Below are positions 8,847 to 16,734 of a DNA stretch of 64,000 bases, in pieces. The notes beneath the pieces are model-generated. The model made no database searches. It was not told the origin of the DNA and saw only the letters and a list, made by a program, of their open reading frames with translations. The position numbers and the translations under genes are program-made. The stretch lies in assembly GCA_019115125.1 (NCBI GenBank), contig DXEG01000021.1, positions 1-64,000 of the forward strand, in the 5' to 3' direction. Source of the stretch: Candidatus Blautia faecipullorum (GTDB taxonomy: Bacteria > Bacillota > Clostridia > Lachnospirales > Lachnospiraceae). Positions within the stretch are counted from its first letter, which is position 1, and every line of letters starts with the position of its first letter.

Positions 8847-9692
8847 CTACTCCTTAACAGCCGTAGAAACAATCCCCTGCTCCAGATAATCCTGCCCGGC
8901 CAGAAATACCAGCACGGCGGGGAGCAGAACCAGCACGGAAGCGGCAAAGGCAAAGCCTGCCTGATCCATACTGATATTTGGAAGATATAAGGATAACGGC
9001 CACTTTTCTTTTGTTTTCAGAAACGCCATGGGCTGCTCCAGCATATTCCAGTTTTCCAGAAATCCAAGCACTGCCGCGGAAATCATTCCCGGCGACCCAA
9101 GGGGGATTCCCATGCGCAGAAAGATCTGAAGCTCTCCCGCTCCGTCCAGTCTGGCGGATTCTATCAGGGCTTCCGGCAGTCCCGCAAAAAAGCGGTACAT
9201 GAGAAAAACGGGGAAGGTGGAAAATACCGCCGGAAAAACAATCCCTTCGATGCTGTCCAAAAGCCCCAGCCCGTCAAGCACGAGATAATTGCTCAGCATC
9301 ATCACCTGAAAGGGCATCATCATCAACGCGATATAAAGGGTAAATAAAGCTCCTCTGGCAGGAAAGCGAAATCTGGCGAAGCCCCAGGCAGCCGGAGCTC
9401 CCACAAGAATCTGGCCCGCCAGAACACCCGCGGTGATCTTCACGGAATTCCAGAACATCACAAAAAATTCCGGAGAATCCAGAAGCAGCTTTATGTAGGA
9501 GCGCAGAGTGGGATACTCCGGCAGAAGCTTCCAGGCAGCGAAGCCTTCCCTGTTTTCTAAAACAGGGGCCAGCAGTCCGGCAAGCTCACCGTCTCCCATC
9601 AAGGAACCGCATACAAGAAAAAATATGGGAAATACTGCCGCTGCCGCCAGAAGGACCAGCGCTCCTGTCATGAATCTTTTTATCATCATCAA
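8847..9692 (-). CDS. Carbohydrate ABC transporter permease, MalG type
   Basis: 281 aa with six predicted membrane segments. The permease EAA loop, which contacts the ATPase, is ALIESARLDGAGELQIFLRM (about residues 178-197). It pairs with the MalF-type permease encoded 20 bp upstream. The likely substrate is a sugar or oligosaccharide imported with the help of the large lipoprotein encoded at 11562-13940. No ABC ATPase is encoded here; many Firmicutes use a shared MsmK-type ATPase for such systems, which is an inference. Only 6 bp separate it from the adaptor gene downstream. Confidence 0.88.
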   Translation of the reverse strand: MMMIKRFMTGALVLLAAAAVFPIFFLVCGSLMGDGELAGLLAPVLENREGFAAWKLLPEYPTLRSYIKLLLDSPEFFVMFWNSVKITAGVLAGQILVGAPAAWGFARFRFPARGALFTLYIALMMMPFQVMMLSNYLVLDGLGLLDSIEGIVFPAVFSTFPVFLMYRFFAGLPEALIESARLDGAGELQIFLRMGIPLGSPGMISAAVLGFLENWNMLEQPMAFLKTKEKWPLSLYLPNISMDQAGFAFAASVLVLLPAVLVFLAGQDYLEQGIVSTAVKE

Positions 9693-9712
9693 ACCTCATT
9701 TCCCGGTGTCTT

Positions 9713-10558
9713 TTAAGCTTCACTGTCCCATGCCTTCTTCAGCGCCAGGATCAGCAGGAGGATCACAATTCCCGTCACCACCGCCGCCGCTGCCATTTTA
9801 TCCAGCGCCAGATCCCGGTACCAGTTGTTGAAAAGGTGCTGGAGCAGGTACATACTGTCCTGAGGATAATCTCCCGCTACCAGATAAGCTTCCCGAAACA
9901 CCTTGAAGCCGTTGAGAAGAGAGAGCACCGCGATGGTAAACATCGTCGGCAGAAGATTCGGAAGTGTAATGAAAAAAAAGCACTTCCACTCTCCCGCCCC
10001 GTCGACCCTGGCCGCGTCATACAGCGCCGCAGGTATGGAACCAAGCCCCGCTGCCCACAGCACGATATCATAGCCAAGATTCCGCCACAGATAGCTCACC
10101 ACCAGGACTCCAAAGGAGGCGTCCGTATTCATCCAGTCGATCCCTTCCAGAGAAAAAACAGACAGAAGATGGTTCAGCAGCCCCTGATCATGAAACAGCA
10201 CCTTCCACAGCAGCACCACCGAAGCAACTGGTATGGCCATGGGAAGGAGAAACATACTCTTCAGAAGCTGTATTCCTTTTTTCCGCCTTGTAAGAAGCAC
10301 CGCGATCAAAAGCGAAAGCATAACCAGCAGCGGGATACAGACAACAAAAAAATGCAGAGTATTTCCCGCCGCCAGCCGGAATGCCTGATTGCGGAAAATG
10401 GTCTCATAATTTTTCCATCCGGCAAACTCGCCGCTCACCGCGCTGAAAAACGACCGCCGTACCACGTCCAGGAAGGGAACCAGCCAGAAGATCCCCACAC
10501 CGGCAAAGCTGGGAAGAACAAATAAAAGTCCCTTTAATTCTCGTTTTTTTCCACGCAT
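9713..10558 (-). CDS. Carbohydrate ABC transporter permease, MalF type
   Basis: 281 aa from the ATG at 10558 (MRGKKRELKGLL); the open frame continues 24 codons upstream but the extra part looks like leader sequence. Six membrane segments; the EAA loop is ALYDAARVDGAGEWKCFFFI. It forms the heterodimeric channel with the MalG-type protein just downstream. It is the first gene of a minus-strand operon (malF-like, malG-like, adaptor, membrane protein), divergent from the response regulator gene at 10779. The intergenic region holds an inverted CTCTAA/TTAGAG pair that may be the regulator's target. Confidence 0.87.
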   Translation of the reverse strand: MRGKKRELKGLLFVLPSFAGVGIFWLVPFLDVVRRSFFSAVSGEFAGWKNYETIFRNQAFRLAAGNTLHFFVVCIPLLVMLSLLIAVLLTRRKKGIQLLKSMFLLPMAIPVASVVLLWKVLFHDQGLLNHLLSVFSLEGIDWMNTDASFGVLVVSYLWRNLGYDIVLWAAGLGSIPAALYDAARVDGAGEWKCFFFITLPNLLPTMFTIAVLSLLNGFKVFREAYLVAGDYPQDSMYLLQHLFNNWYRDLALDKMAAAAVVTGIVILLLILALKKAWDSEA

Positions 10559-10631
10559 GAGTCCTGTCACTTCCTTCCGGTAGTTTTTTGCCCCCAGTAA
10601 CATCAGAATAGCAGAGAAATCTCTATGCAAC

Positions 10632-10657
10632 CTCTAAAGGCCGCAGCGGACTTAGAG
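10632..10657. promoter_or_regulatory. Inverted CTCTAA...TTAGAG pair between operon and regulator
   Basis: CTCTAA (10632-10637) and TTAGAG (10652-10657) face each other in the divergent region. The same two hexamers, with wider spacing, occur in the intergenic region upstream of the histidine kinase (CTCTAA about 14001, TTAGAG 14035-14040). They may be response-regulator boxes. The inner GC-rich bases could also fold as a hairpin. Confidence 0.25.
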
Positions 10658-10700
10658 ATTATTTAAAGAATTTCTTTGTATCATAAAAACCGGATATGCC

Positions 10701-10729
10701 TTTATCACCGCTTCCCCAGCGGTTATAAT
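10701..10729 (+). promoter_or_regulatory. Putative promoter of the response-regulator gene
   Basis: TATAAT at 10724-10729 is a perfect -10. The hexamer 17 nt upstream (TTTATC, 10701-10706) is a poor -35, which would fit an activator-dependent or autoregulated promoter. The ATG is about 50 nt downstream. Confidence 0.4.
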
Positions 10730-10778
10730 AGGGATGGATATACAGAAACGACATGACAGCAGAAAGGAAAGACGAAAT

Positions 10779-11456
10779 ATGAAAATTTTGATGATAGAGG
10801 ACGACAGAGAGCTCTGTGAGACTGTTTCCTTCCGCCTGGAGCAGGAAGGCTTTTCTGTAGACGTCTGCCACGACGGGGAGGAAGGGCTTTATTATATGCA
10901 GGAGAGTATTCATGATCTCGTGATCCTTGACCGTATGCTTCCTCATATGGACGGAGTCACGCTTCTGAAGGAGGCGAGAAGCCGCCAGATCAAAACCCCT
11001 GTGATCTTTCTCACCGCCCTTGGAGAGCTGAACGACAAGCTTACCGGGCTGAACTGCGGGGCGGACGATTATATGGTAAAGCCCTTTGCCTTTGAGGAGC
11101 TTTCGGCCAGGATCCACTGTCTTCTCAGGCGTCCGGGAACCTACGGCGCCTCCCATGAACTGAAGCTTGGCGATATCGCCTTTGATCCGGATACCCGGAG
11201 ACTTTCCGGCGCTCAAAAAGATTGTACGCTCTCAAACAGGGAGGGCGGTCTTTTGGAGGTCTTCCTCCGGAATCCCGGCCAGACCCTTCCCCGGTCTCTT
11301 CTTCTGGCCCGGGTATGGGGACTGGACAGCGATGTGGAAGAAGGCAACCTGGACAACTATATCCATTTTCTGCGCCGGAGACTGAAGGCAGTGGACAGCG
11401 CCCTTGTGCTGAAAACTGTCCGCGGCGTGGGCTATCAGCTCGAGGTGCTGCAGTAA
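10779..11456 (+). CDS. OmpR-family response regulator
   Basis: 225 aa. The receiver domain (1-120) has the acidic pair EDD (7-9), phospho-acceptor D51 in VILDRMLPHMDG, T79 in FLTALG and K101 in YMVKPF. A winged-helix DNA-binding domain follows (about 130-225) with LDNYIHFLRRRLKAV and the terminal VRGVGYQLEV. The start at 10779 has AAAGGAA upstream. Its probable kinase is at 14149 on the same strand, separated from it by the oppositely oriented solute-binding lipoprotein gene. The likely targets are the divergent transporter operon and the lipoprotein gene (inference from position). Confidence 0.92.
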   Translation: MKILMIEDDRELCETVSFRLEQEGFSVDVCHDGEEGLYYMQESIHDLVILDRMLPHMDGVTLLKEARSRQIKTPVIFLTALGELNDKLTGLNCGADDYMVKPFAFEELSARIHCLLRRPGTYGASHELKLGDIAFDPDTRRLSGAQKDCTLSNREGGLLEVFLRNPGQTLPRSLLLARVWGLDSDVEEGNLDNYIHFLRRRLKAVDSALVLKTVRGVGYQLEVLQ

Positions 11457-11499
11457 CCTCAAGTTCCTGAAAAAGCCTCCAAAACCTTATCTTACCTGA

Positions 11500-11531
11500 A
11501 CAGGGCTGCCGGTCATCACCGGCAGCCCTGT
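11500..11531. terminator. Bidirectional hairpin between convergent genes
   Basis: A perfect 14-bp stem, ACAGGGCTGCCGGT (11500-11513) with ACCGGCAGCCCTGT (11518-11531) and a CATC loop, lies between the convergent response-regulator and lipoprotein genes. The T-rich flanks are imperfect on both strands. Confidence 0.65.
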
Positions 11532-11561
11532 CATCCTTCATTCTATATCTTCTCTGTTTTT

Positions 11562-13940
11562 CTATTCCGACAAATACAGGTTTACCTGCTGTATCGCGTC
11601 TCTGGCCGCGTCCTCCAGACTGCTCCCGCCTTCCAGATAACGGCTTCCCGCTTCCGCCACCGCGTCCAGAATGATCTCGTTGGAGACAGACGGTGTGGTC
11701 AGCGTTTTTCCGAGAGCCTTTATCTCCTCTGTCTTCGCCTCGTCCGCTCTGCGGATATTCAGCTCAATGTACTCTCCGGTATCCGCGTTGCCGCTGCCCA
11801 GAGTTCCAAGAAAACCGTTAGAGTCTCCTACGGCCCAGTACTCCTCGCTGTCATAAACCGCCTCGTTTACCGGGAACCCGGAGGAGGTTCCGATCTTCTC
11901 TCCCTCCTGGCTGAGCATAAACGACACCAGCTTTTCCGCCGCTTCCGGCTGGGACGCCCTGGCGCTGATCCCTACTGTCTGTACCGGAATAAAACAGTTC
12001 TGCGCCTGTCCGTTCCACAGCGCGTCCCCGAAGCTCGTATCCTCCTGCTCCGTACTGTACATATAGGCAAGATCCTCCGGCGACTTCATTCTGCCTGTGG
12101 CAATCTTATAGGAACCGCTTAACATTCCGGTGGCGTTGCCGCCCATATTAGTCAGGTACTGCAGCTCGCCGTACGCCATCTCTCCGACAGATATTCCATA
12201 CTCCTCATATTTCTTCATAAGAGCGTCCAGTCCAGCTTTTCCGGCCTGATACATCCGGCCGGCCTGCCGGAGATATTCCTCCACCGCAGTCTCGTCCAGC
12301 GTGCCGTCCTCCAGGATCCACGCCGGGGCGCTGACGTCTGCCAGCGTTCTCAAAAACGCTTCGGACCCATAGGTCATCAATACAAGAGGCAGACAGCTTT
12401 CACTGTATTCGGACTGATGCTTTTCCACAGCGTCAGCCAAAGTTTCCAGATCTGTGATCGTCTGCAGATCCTCCTTATCCGCCTGGAGCATGGGGATGGC
12501 AAATTTCACAGGCATCACATACTGGCTCCCGTCCTCCTCAAGATACGCCTGCCGGATATTTTCCAGAATCCCATCCTCCTCTTCCACCTTATCCAGAAGA
12601 TCACTGATATCCGCCAGCATTCCTTTTTCAATATAAGTCTCCAGCGGGATCCCGTCCATGATCACTACATCCGGTCCGCTGCCTGCCAGAATCTCCGTAT
12701 TGAGGTTTTTCAGCGCGTCTGTACTTGTCACCGCGTCCTCATCGCTCATTCCCGTTTCCAGATTCAGGTAGATATCCGGATATTTTTTCTGGAACAGAGC
12801 CGCTATCTGGCGCAGATAATCATTTTCTCTCAGAGAATATACCGTCAGCTCCGTATCCGGAACCGTAGGAGTATCCGCGGAATATACATATTTCAGGATC
12901 TTTCCTTCTCCTGTAGCCCCATCGTATACCGCAAGATAAAAGCTGCCGTTTTCATCCCTTGCCAGACTTATCAGAGCGGTGTCCGGTGATCCGATGCTGT
13001 TCAGGCTTCCGTCGATCACCTGCTCCACAACGCTTCCCTGGAAGGAATAACGGCAGAGCCCCTCGCCGTCCGCGAAAAAGAGACTGTCCTCCTCATCTCC
13101 TTCGGTATATACCACCGGGTAGGAGGAGGTGCTGATAAGCTGAAGATTCGTTTCATCCGCCGTCATCCATTCCGTCAGAGCCGAGGCGTCCTCCAGCGGC
13201 TCCCCTGTTTCCAGATCAAAATAGTGCAGCGTATCCGTCACTGTGATCAGGCGTTTTTCGTCCGCCCAGAAATAATTTACATAGGTTCCCTTCTCATACT
13301 CTCTTTTCAAGCTGCCGTCGGACAGATTGATCTCCACGATCCCGTTTCCTGTGTTATTCAAAAGAACGGTTCCCCGGTCCGTAAGCTCCGCCTCTGAGAC
13401 ATAACCGCTGTCCGTGACCTCCGCCGCTTCTTTCAGCTCTATAGAATTTCCCTCCGGATCAATATAATAGTAGTGAACCGCATATTGAAAATTATCTGGA
13501 TCCTGCTCCTTCTCATTTGTCACATTGCAAAAAAGACTTCCATCCTTTCCCAGTCTCGGATAGCTTATACTGTATGTGCCGGAATCCAGGCCCAGAAGAA
13601 CAGACAAATCCGTTCCCTCGCTCCACGTATTTCCCTGGTCTTTGGAATCCGCATAAAGAACCGAATAATCCTGGCCAAAATAACAGAGTCTCAGCGTCCC
13701 GTCCTCCAGGAATCTCATGTCGCAGATCTGCTGACAGTTTTCCGGAAGATTTACATCCTCCTCCAGATAACGGCCCATAGCCGTTTCCTCTTTCACTGCT
13801 TCTGTATGATCCCCGGAGGCCGAATCTTCTGTATCGCTGCCGCCGATACCGCAGCCGCTGATTCCCATAATTCCGCCAAAAGCCAGAACCGCAGCCAGCG
13901 CCCCGGCGGACCGTTGTTTCCAAGTATGATGTTTTGTCAT
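11562..13940 (-). CDS. Lipoprotein: beta-propeller-like sensor fused to ABC solute-binding domain
   Basis: 792 aa. The N-terminus is a lipoprotein signal with lipobox GISGC (Cys30). Residues of about 50-355 show repeated blades with Asp-box/BNR-like motifs (SKDQGNTWSEG; YSISYPRLGKDGSLF; ISLARDENGSFYLAVYDG), as in a beta-propeller. From about 362 (LTVYSLRENDYLRQIAALFQ) to the end it reads as a family 1 extracellular solute-binding protein, with GPDVVIMDGIPLETY and a conserved C-terminal SQEGEKIG. The start has GGGAGG 7 nt upstream. It lies between the response regulator and kinase genes, so it may deliver substrate to the malF/malG-like permeases and also inform the kinase. The substrate is unknown. 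Confidence 0.8.
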   Translation of the reverse strand: MTKHHTWKQRSAGALAAVLAFGGIMGISGCGIGGSDTEDSASGDHTEAVKEETAMGRYLEEDVNLPENCQQICDMRFLEDGTLRLCYFGQDYSVLYADSKDQGNTWSEGTDLSVLLGLDSGTYSISYPRLGKDGSLFCNVTNEKEQDPDNFQYAVHYYYIDPEGNSIELKEAAEVTDSGYVSEAELTDRGTVLLNNTGNGIVEINLSDGSLKREYEKGTYVNYFWADEKRLITVTDTLHYFDLETGEPLEDASALTEWMTADETNLQLISTSSYPVVYTEGDEEDSLFFADGEGLCRYSFQGSVVEQVIDGSLNSIGSPDTALISLARDENGSFYLAVYDGATGEGKILKYVYSADTPTVPDTELTVYSLRENDYLRQIAALFQKKYPDIYLNLETGMSDEDAVTSTDALKNLNTEILAGSGPDVVIMDGIPLETYIEKGMLADISDLLDKVEEEDGILENIRQAYLEEDGSQYVMPVKFAIPMLQADKEDLQTITDLETLADAVEKHQSEYSESCLPLVLMTYGSEAFLRTLADVSAPAWILEDGTLDETAVEEYLRQAGRMYQAGKAGLDALMKKYEEYGISVGEMAYGELQYLTNMGGNATGMLSGSYKIATGRMKSPEDLAYMYSTEQEDTSFGDALWNGQAQNCFIPVQTVGISARASQPEAAEKLVSFMLSQEGEKIGTSSGFPVNEAVYDSEEYWAVGDSNGFLGTLGSGNADTGEYIELNIRRADEAKTEEIKALGKTLTTPSVSNEIILDAVAEAGSRYLEGGSSLEDAARDAIQQVNLYLSE

Positions 13941-14058
13941 AATATATCCTCCCTGTTATTGATTTGTTTTCCCCATCATAACAGCCGAATCTTTAAAAAG
14001 CCTCTAATCCCTCTTTTTATTATCCGGAAATATTTTAGAGAAATTGTAGAGAGTCCTG

Positions 14059-14067
14059 TGCTATAAT
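14059..14067 (+). promoter_or_regulatory. Extended -10 promoter of the histidine kinase gene
   Basis: TGC-TATAAT (14059-14067) is a perfect extended -10 element; no good -35 is at 17 nt, which fits extended -10 promoters. It lies 82 nt before the ATG at 14149, downstream of a CTCTAA/TTAGAG pair. Confidence 0.45.
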
Positions 14068-14148
14068 TTCAGGTAAAGTATCACTGTCTGATTCACCATA
14101 ATAACAATAAACACAAAAATTACATCAAATATTCAGGAGGTCTCTTCT

Positions 14149-15441
14149 ATGTTCCGAAAGCTTCACCTGCAGATGACTGTTTTTTCCGCCTCTATCACCA
14201 GCGCCATTCTTATTGTAATGGCTGCCGCCTGTCTTCTGGTAGCGGAATCCTCCACAAAGAAAAACAGCTACGCTTCTTTTCTCAATAATGCCCGCACCTG
14301 TATTACTCAGCTTGAAGAGCAGACAGCCATCTCCCATCGCTGGCTGAAAACCGTTATGAACACCTATCATTTTCAGATAGAGATACAGGACAACGGCAGG
14401 TCTCTTTACTTCTATAAGACTGCCCGGCAGGAAAGCGATACTGACGCTTTAAAAAAAGCCCGCTCCCTTTCCCGGGATTCCTACGGGCTCAGCCTGGAAA
14501 ATTACAGCCGCGGCCAGAAGCTGACAAAAAGCGCGGATTTTCAGTTTCCCGGATATTATGCGTGTACCGCTCTGATTCCTCATACCGACGGTATTCTGAG
14601 CATGGTGATCCTTTATCCTCTGGCCGGACTTCAGACACAGCTTCACGCGCAGAGGCTGGCCTTCGGCGCCGCGGTGCTGGCCGCCATTGCCGCGGTGATC
14701 ATCTTTTCCTGGTTTTTCACCCGGAAGATGATCCGTCCCCTGGAAAAAAGCAGGGCGGAACAGACAGCTTTTATCGCCGCCGCCTCCCATGAACTCCGGT
14801 CCCCTCTGGCTGTGATCCGTTCCAGTGTTTCCGCCATCCCCAAGGCGTCTCCGGAGAGGTCAGAGGTATTTGTAGATATGAGTCTGAAGGAATGTGACCG
14901 TATGGCCCGTCTGATCCAGGATATGCTGTCTCTGTCCAATGCGGATAACCATACCTGGACGCTGGAGACAGCTCCCTGTGAGCTGGACACTCTTCTGCTG
15001 GAAACCTACGAAAAATATGAAGCCCTCACAAAAGAAAAAAAACTGGAGCTTTCCGTTTCTCTTCCTGAATCCCTGCTCCCGCCTTTGGAATGTGACGCCG
15101 GAAAGCTGGCCCAGGTCTTATCCATCCTCCTGGACAACGCCATAAGCTATGTGCCAGAGGGCGGCAAAATACGTCTCTCCCTAAAAAAAGAACCGGGAGC
15201 CGCTGTCATATCTGTTGCTGACAACGGTCCCGGTATTCCGGACTCTGAAAAAGAAGCTGTATTTCAACGCTTTTACCGGTCCGACACATCCCGGAACGAC
15301 AAACAGCATTTCGGCCTGGGACTGTGCATCGCCCGGGAGATTGCCTTACTCCACAACGGAACCCTCACAGTATCCGACACCGCCGGGGGAGGCGCCGTCT
15401 TTTCACTGCGCCTGCCCCGCGCGGAGAACAGCCGGTATTAA
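14149..15441 (+). CDS. Membrane sensor histidine kinase
   Basis: 430 aa. Two membrane segments (about 12-32 and 168-190) flank an extracellular sensor of about 130 residues. The HisKA domain follows with the phospho-accepting His214 in ASHELRSPLAVI. The ATPase domain has the N box (LDNAISYVPEGG), G1 (VADNGPGIP), F box (FQRFYRSD) and G2 (FGLGLCIA). AGGAGG lies 8 nt before the ATG. It is the obvious partner of the response regulator at 10779. Interposition of the solute-binding lipoprotein gene suggests that the sensor reads extracellular substrate directly or via that lipoprotein. Confidence 0.92.
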   Translation: MFRKLHLQMTVFSASITSAILIVMAAACLLVAESSTKKNSYASFLNNARTCITQLEEQTAISHRWLKTVMNTYHFQIEIQDNGRSLYFYKTARQESDTDALKKARSLSRDSYGLSLENYSRGQKLTKSADFQFPGYYACTALIPHTDGILSMVILYPLAGLQTQLHAQRLAFGAAVLAAIAAVIIFSWFFTRKMIRPLEKSRAEQTAFIAAASHELRSPLAVIRSSVSAIPKASPERSEVFVDMSLKECDRMARLIQDMLSLSNADNHTWTLETAPCELDTLLLETYEKYEALTKEKKLELSVSLPESLLPPLECDAGKLAQVLSILLDNAISYVPEGGKIRLSLKKEPGAAVISVADNGPGIPDSEKEAVFQRFYRSDTSRNDKQHFGLGLCIAREIALLHNGTLTVSDTAGGGAVFSLRLPRAENSRY

Positions 15442-15465
15442 AAGCCTCTTATATCTCTGTACGTT

Positions 15466-16719
15466 CTATTCGCTTCTCAACGCATCAATAGGGTTCAGGT
15501 TAGCGGCTTTCACCGAAGGCAGAAGCCCGAAGATCAATCCGATCATCATGGAAAACAGTACTGAACCGATGATTGCCGGGATGCTGATCGCCGTAGGCGC
15601 TCCTGAAACCTGAGCCACCACCCTGGAAAGAGCGATTCCTGAGGCCACTCCGATGATTCCTCCGATACTGGTAAGCATAGAGGCTTCCGTAAGGAACTGG
15701 AACAGGATCACCTTTTTTCTTGCGCCGATGGCCTTTTTCAGACCGATCTCACTGGTACGCTCCGTGACGGAAACAAGCATGATATTCATAACGCCGATGC
15801 CCCCTACAAGAAGAGATATGCTGGCGATCCACAAAAGCTGCTGGTTCGTGCTCTCACTGAGCTGCTGCAGATTCCTTACCCGCTCCATTACGTCATCGGC
15901 TCTATATTTGAATTTGGAATCCTCGCTGATCCCCTGATTCAGAATTCCTGCCGCATCATTCCCGGCCTTGCTCATATAATCTGTGGAATCCGCCTTGATC
16001 ACGGCATTTTCCGGTTCGTCGAACTGAAAGGCTATGGGCCAGCACGTGTTGGGGATCATTACGGTTCCGATCACCGTCTGGTAGTATTCATAAAACTCAT
16101 TGATGTTGCTGATATTAGGCTGATAGCCGTCATTCTGCTGAACAACGCCCACAACAACAAAGGGTTCGTCTCCGATCTCAATGGTTTTTCCCAGAGGATC
16201 CTCGCCGGAAAAAAGATTTTCCGCCGCGTTGCTGTCCACCAGGGCTACTTTGCCAAGCCCGTCATAATCCTTCTGAATAAAGCCTCTTCCGGACTGGATC
16301 ATATATCCGCAGGTGTCCAGGTAATTCTCATCAATACCGTAGATCGTTCCTCCCTGGAAGCTTGTATTCTGGTAATAAACGCTGCTGGAATAGGTTCTCG
16401 TATAGAAAAATGTGGCGTTCTCCACATGCTCCATATCCATAACGTCTTCCTTCTGCGCTGTCGTAAGGAGAGGCGGGGATCCACTGGTGCTCATACCATA
16501 TTCAGCGTCATAAGTTGTGTCGCCGTCGTAAAGGCTGATCGTCACCGTATTATTTCCAGCTCCGATCAGATCTTCCTTGATCTGCTCACTTGTCCCCTTG
16601 ATGGTGGACACAATAGCGATAATAGAGGCGATACCAATGATGATACCCAGCATAGTCAGAAAGGAACGCATTTTATGCGACCAGATTCCCTGTATGGATA
16701 TCCTCAGATTTTCAAGCAT
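15466..16719 (-). CDS. MacB-type ABC transporter permease (FtsX family)
   Basis: 417 aa. A first membrane segment (about 18-38, MLGIIIGIASIIAI) is followed by a large extracellular MacB core domain (40-290) and three C-terminal segments ending in the FtsX domain (LLVGGIGVMNIMLVSVTERT, IGLKKAIGARKK, and NPIDALRSE at the C-terminus). MacB permeases use ATP-driven mechanotransmission to drive an adaptor rather than transporting through the membrane. Here the ATPase is a separate gene (18818-19489). It is the last gene of a four-gene minus-strand operon and converges with the histidine kinase, 24 bp away. The substrate is unknown; antimicrobial peptides are typical. Confidence 0.92.
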   Translation of the reverse strand: MLENLRISIQGIWSHKMRSFLTMLGIIIGIASIIAIVSTIKGTSEQIKEDLIGAGNNTVTISLYDGDTTYDAEYGMSTSGSPPLLTTAQKEDVMDMEHVENATFFYTRTYSSSVYYQNTSFQGGTIYGIDENYLDTCGYMIQSGRGFIQKDYDGLGKVALVDSNAAENLFSGEDPLGKTIEIGDEPFVVVGVVQQNDGYQPNISNINEFYEYYQTVIGTVMIPNTCWPIAFQFDEPENAVIKADSTDYMSKAGNDAAGILNQGISEDSKFKYRADDVMERVRNLQQLSESTNQQLLWIASISLLVGGIGVMNIMLVSVTERTSEIGLKKAIGARKKVILFQFLTEASMLTSIGGIIGVASGIALSRVVAQVSGAPTAISIPAIIGSVLFSMMIGLIFGLLPSVKAANLNPIDALRSE

Positions 16720-16734
16720 AAAATTCCCACCTTT

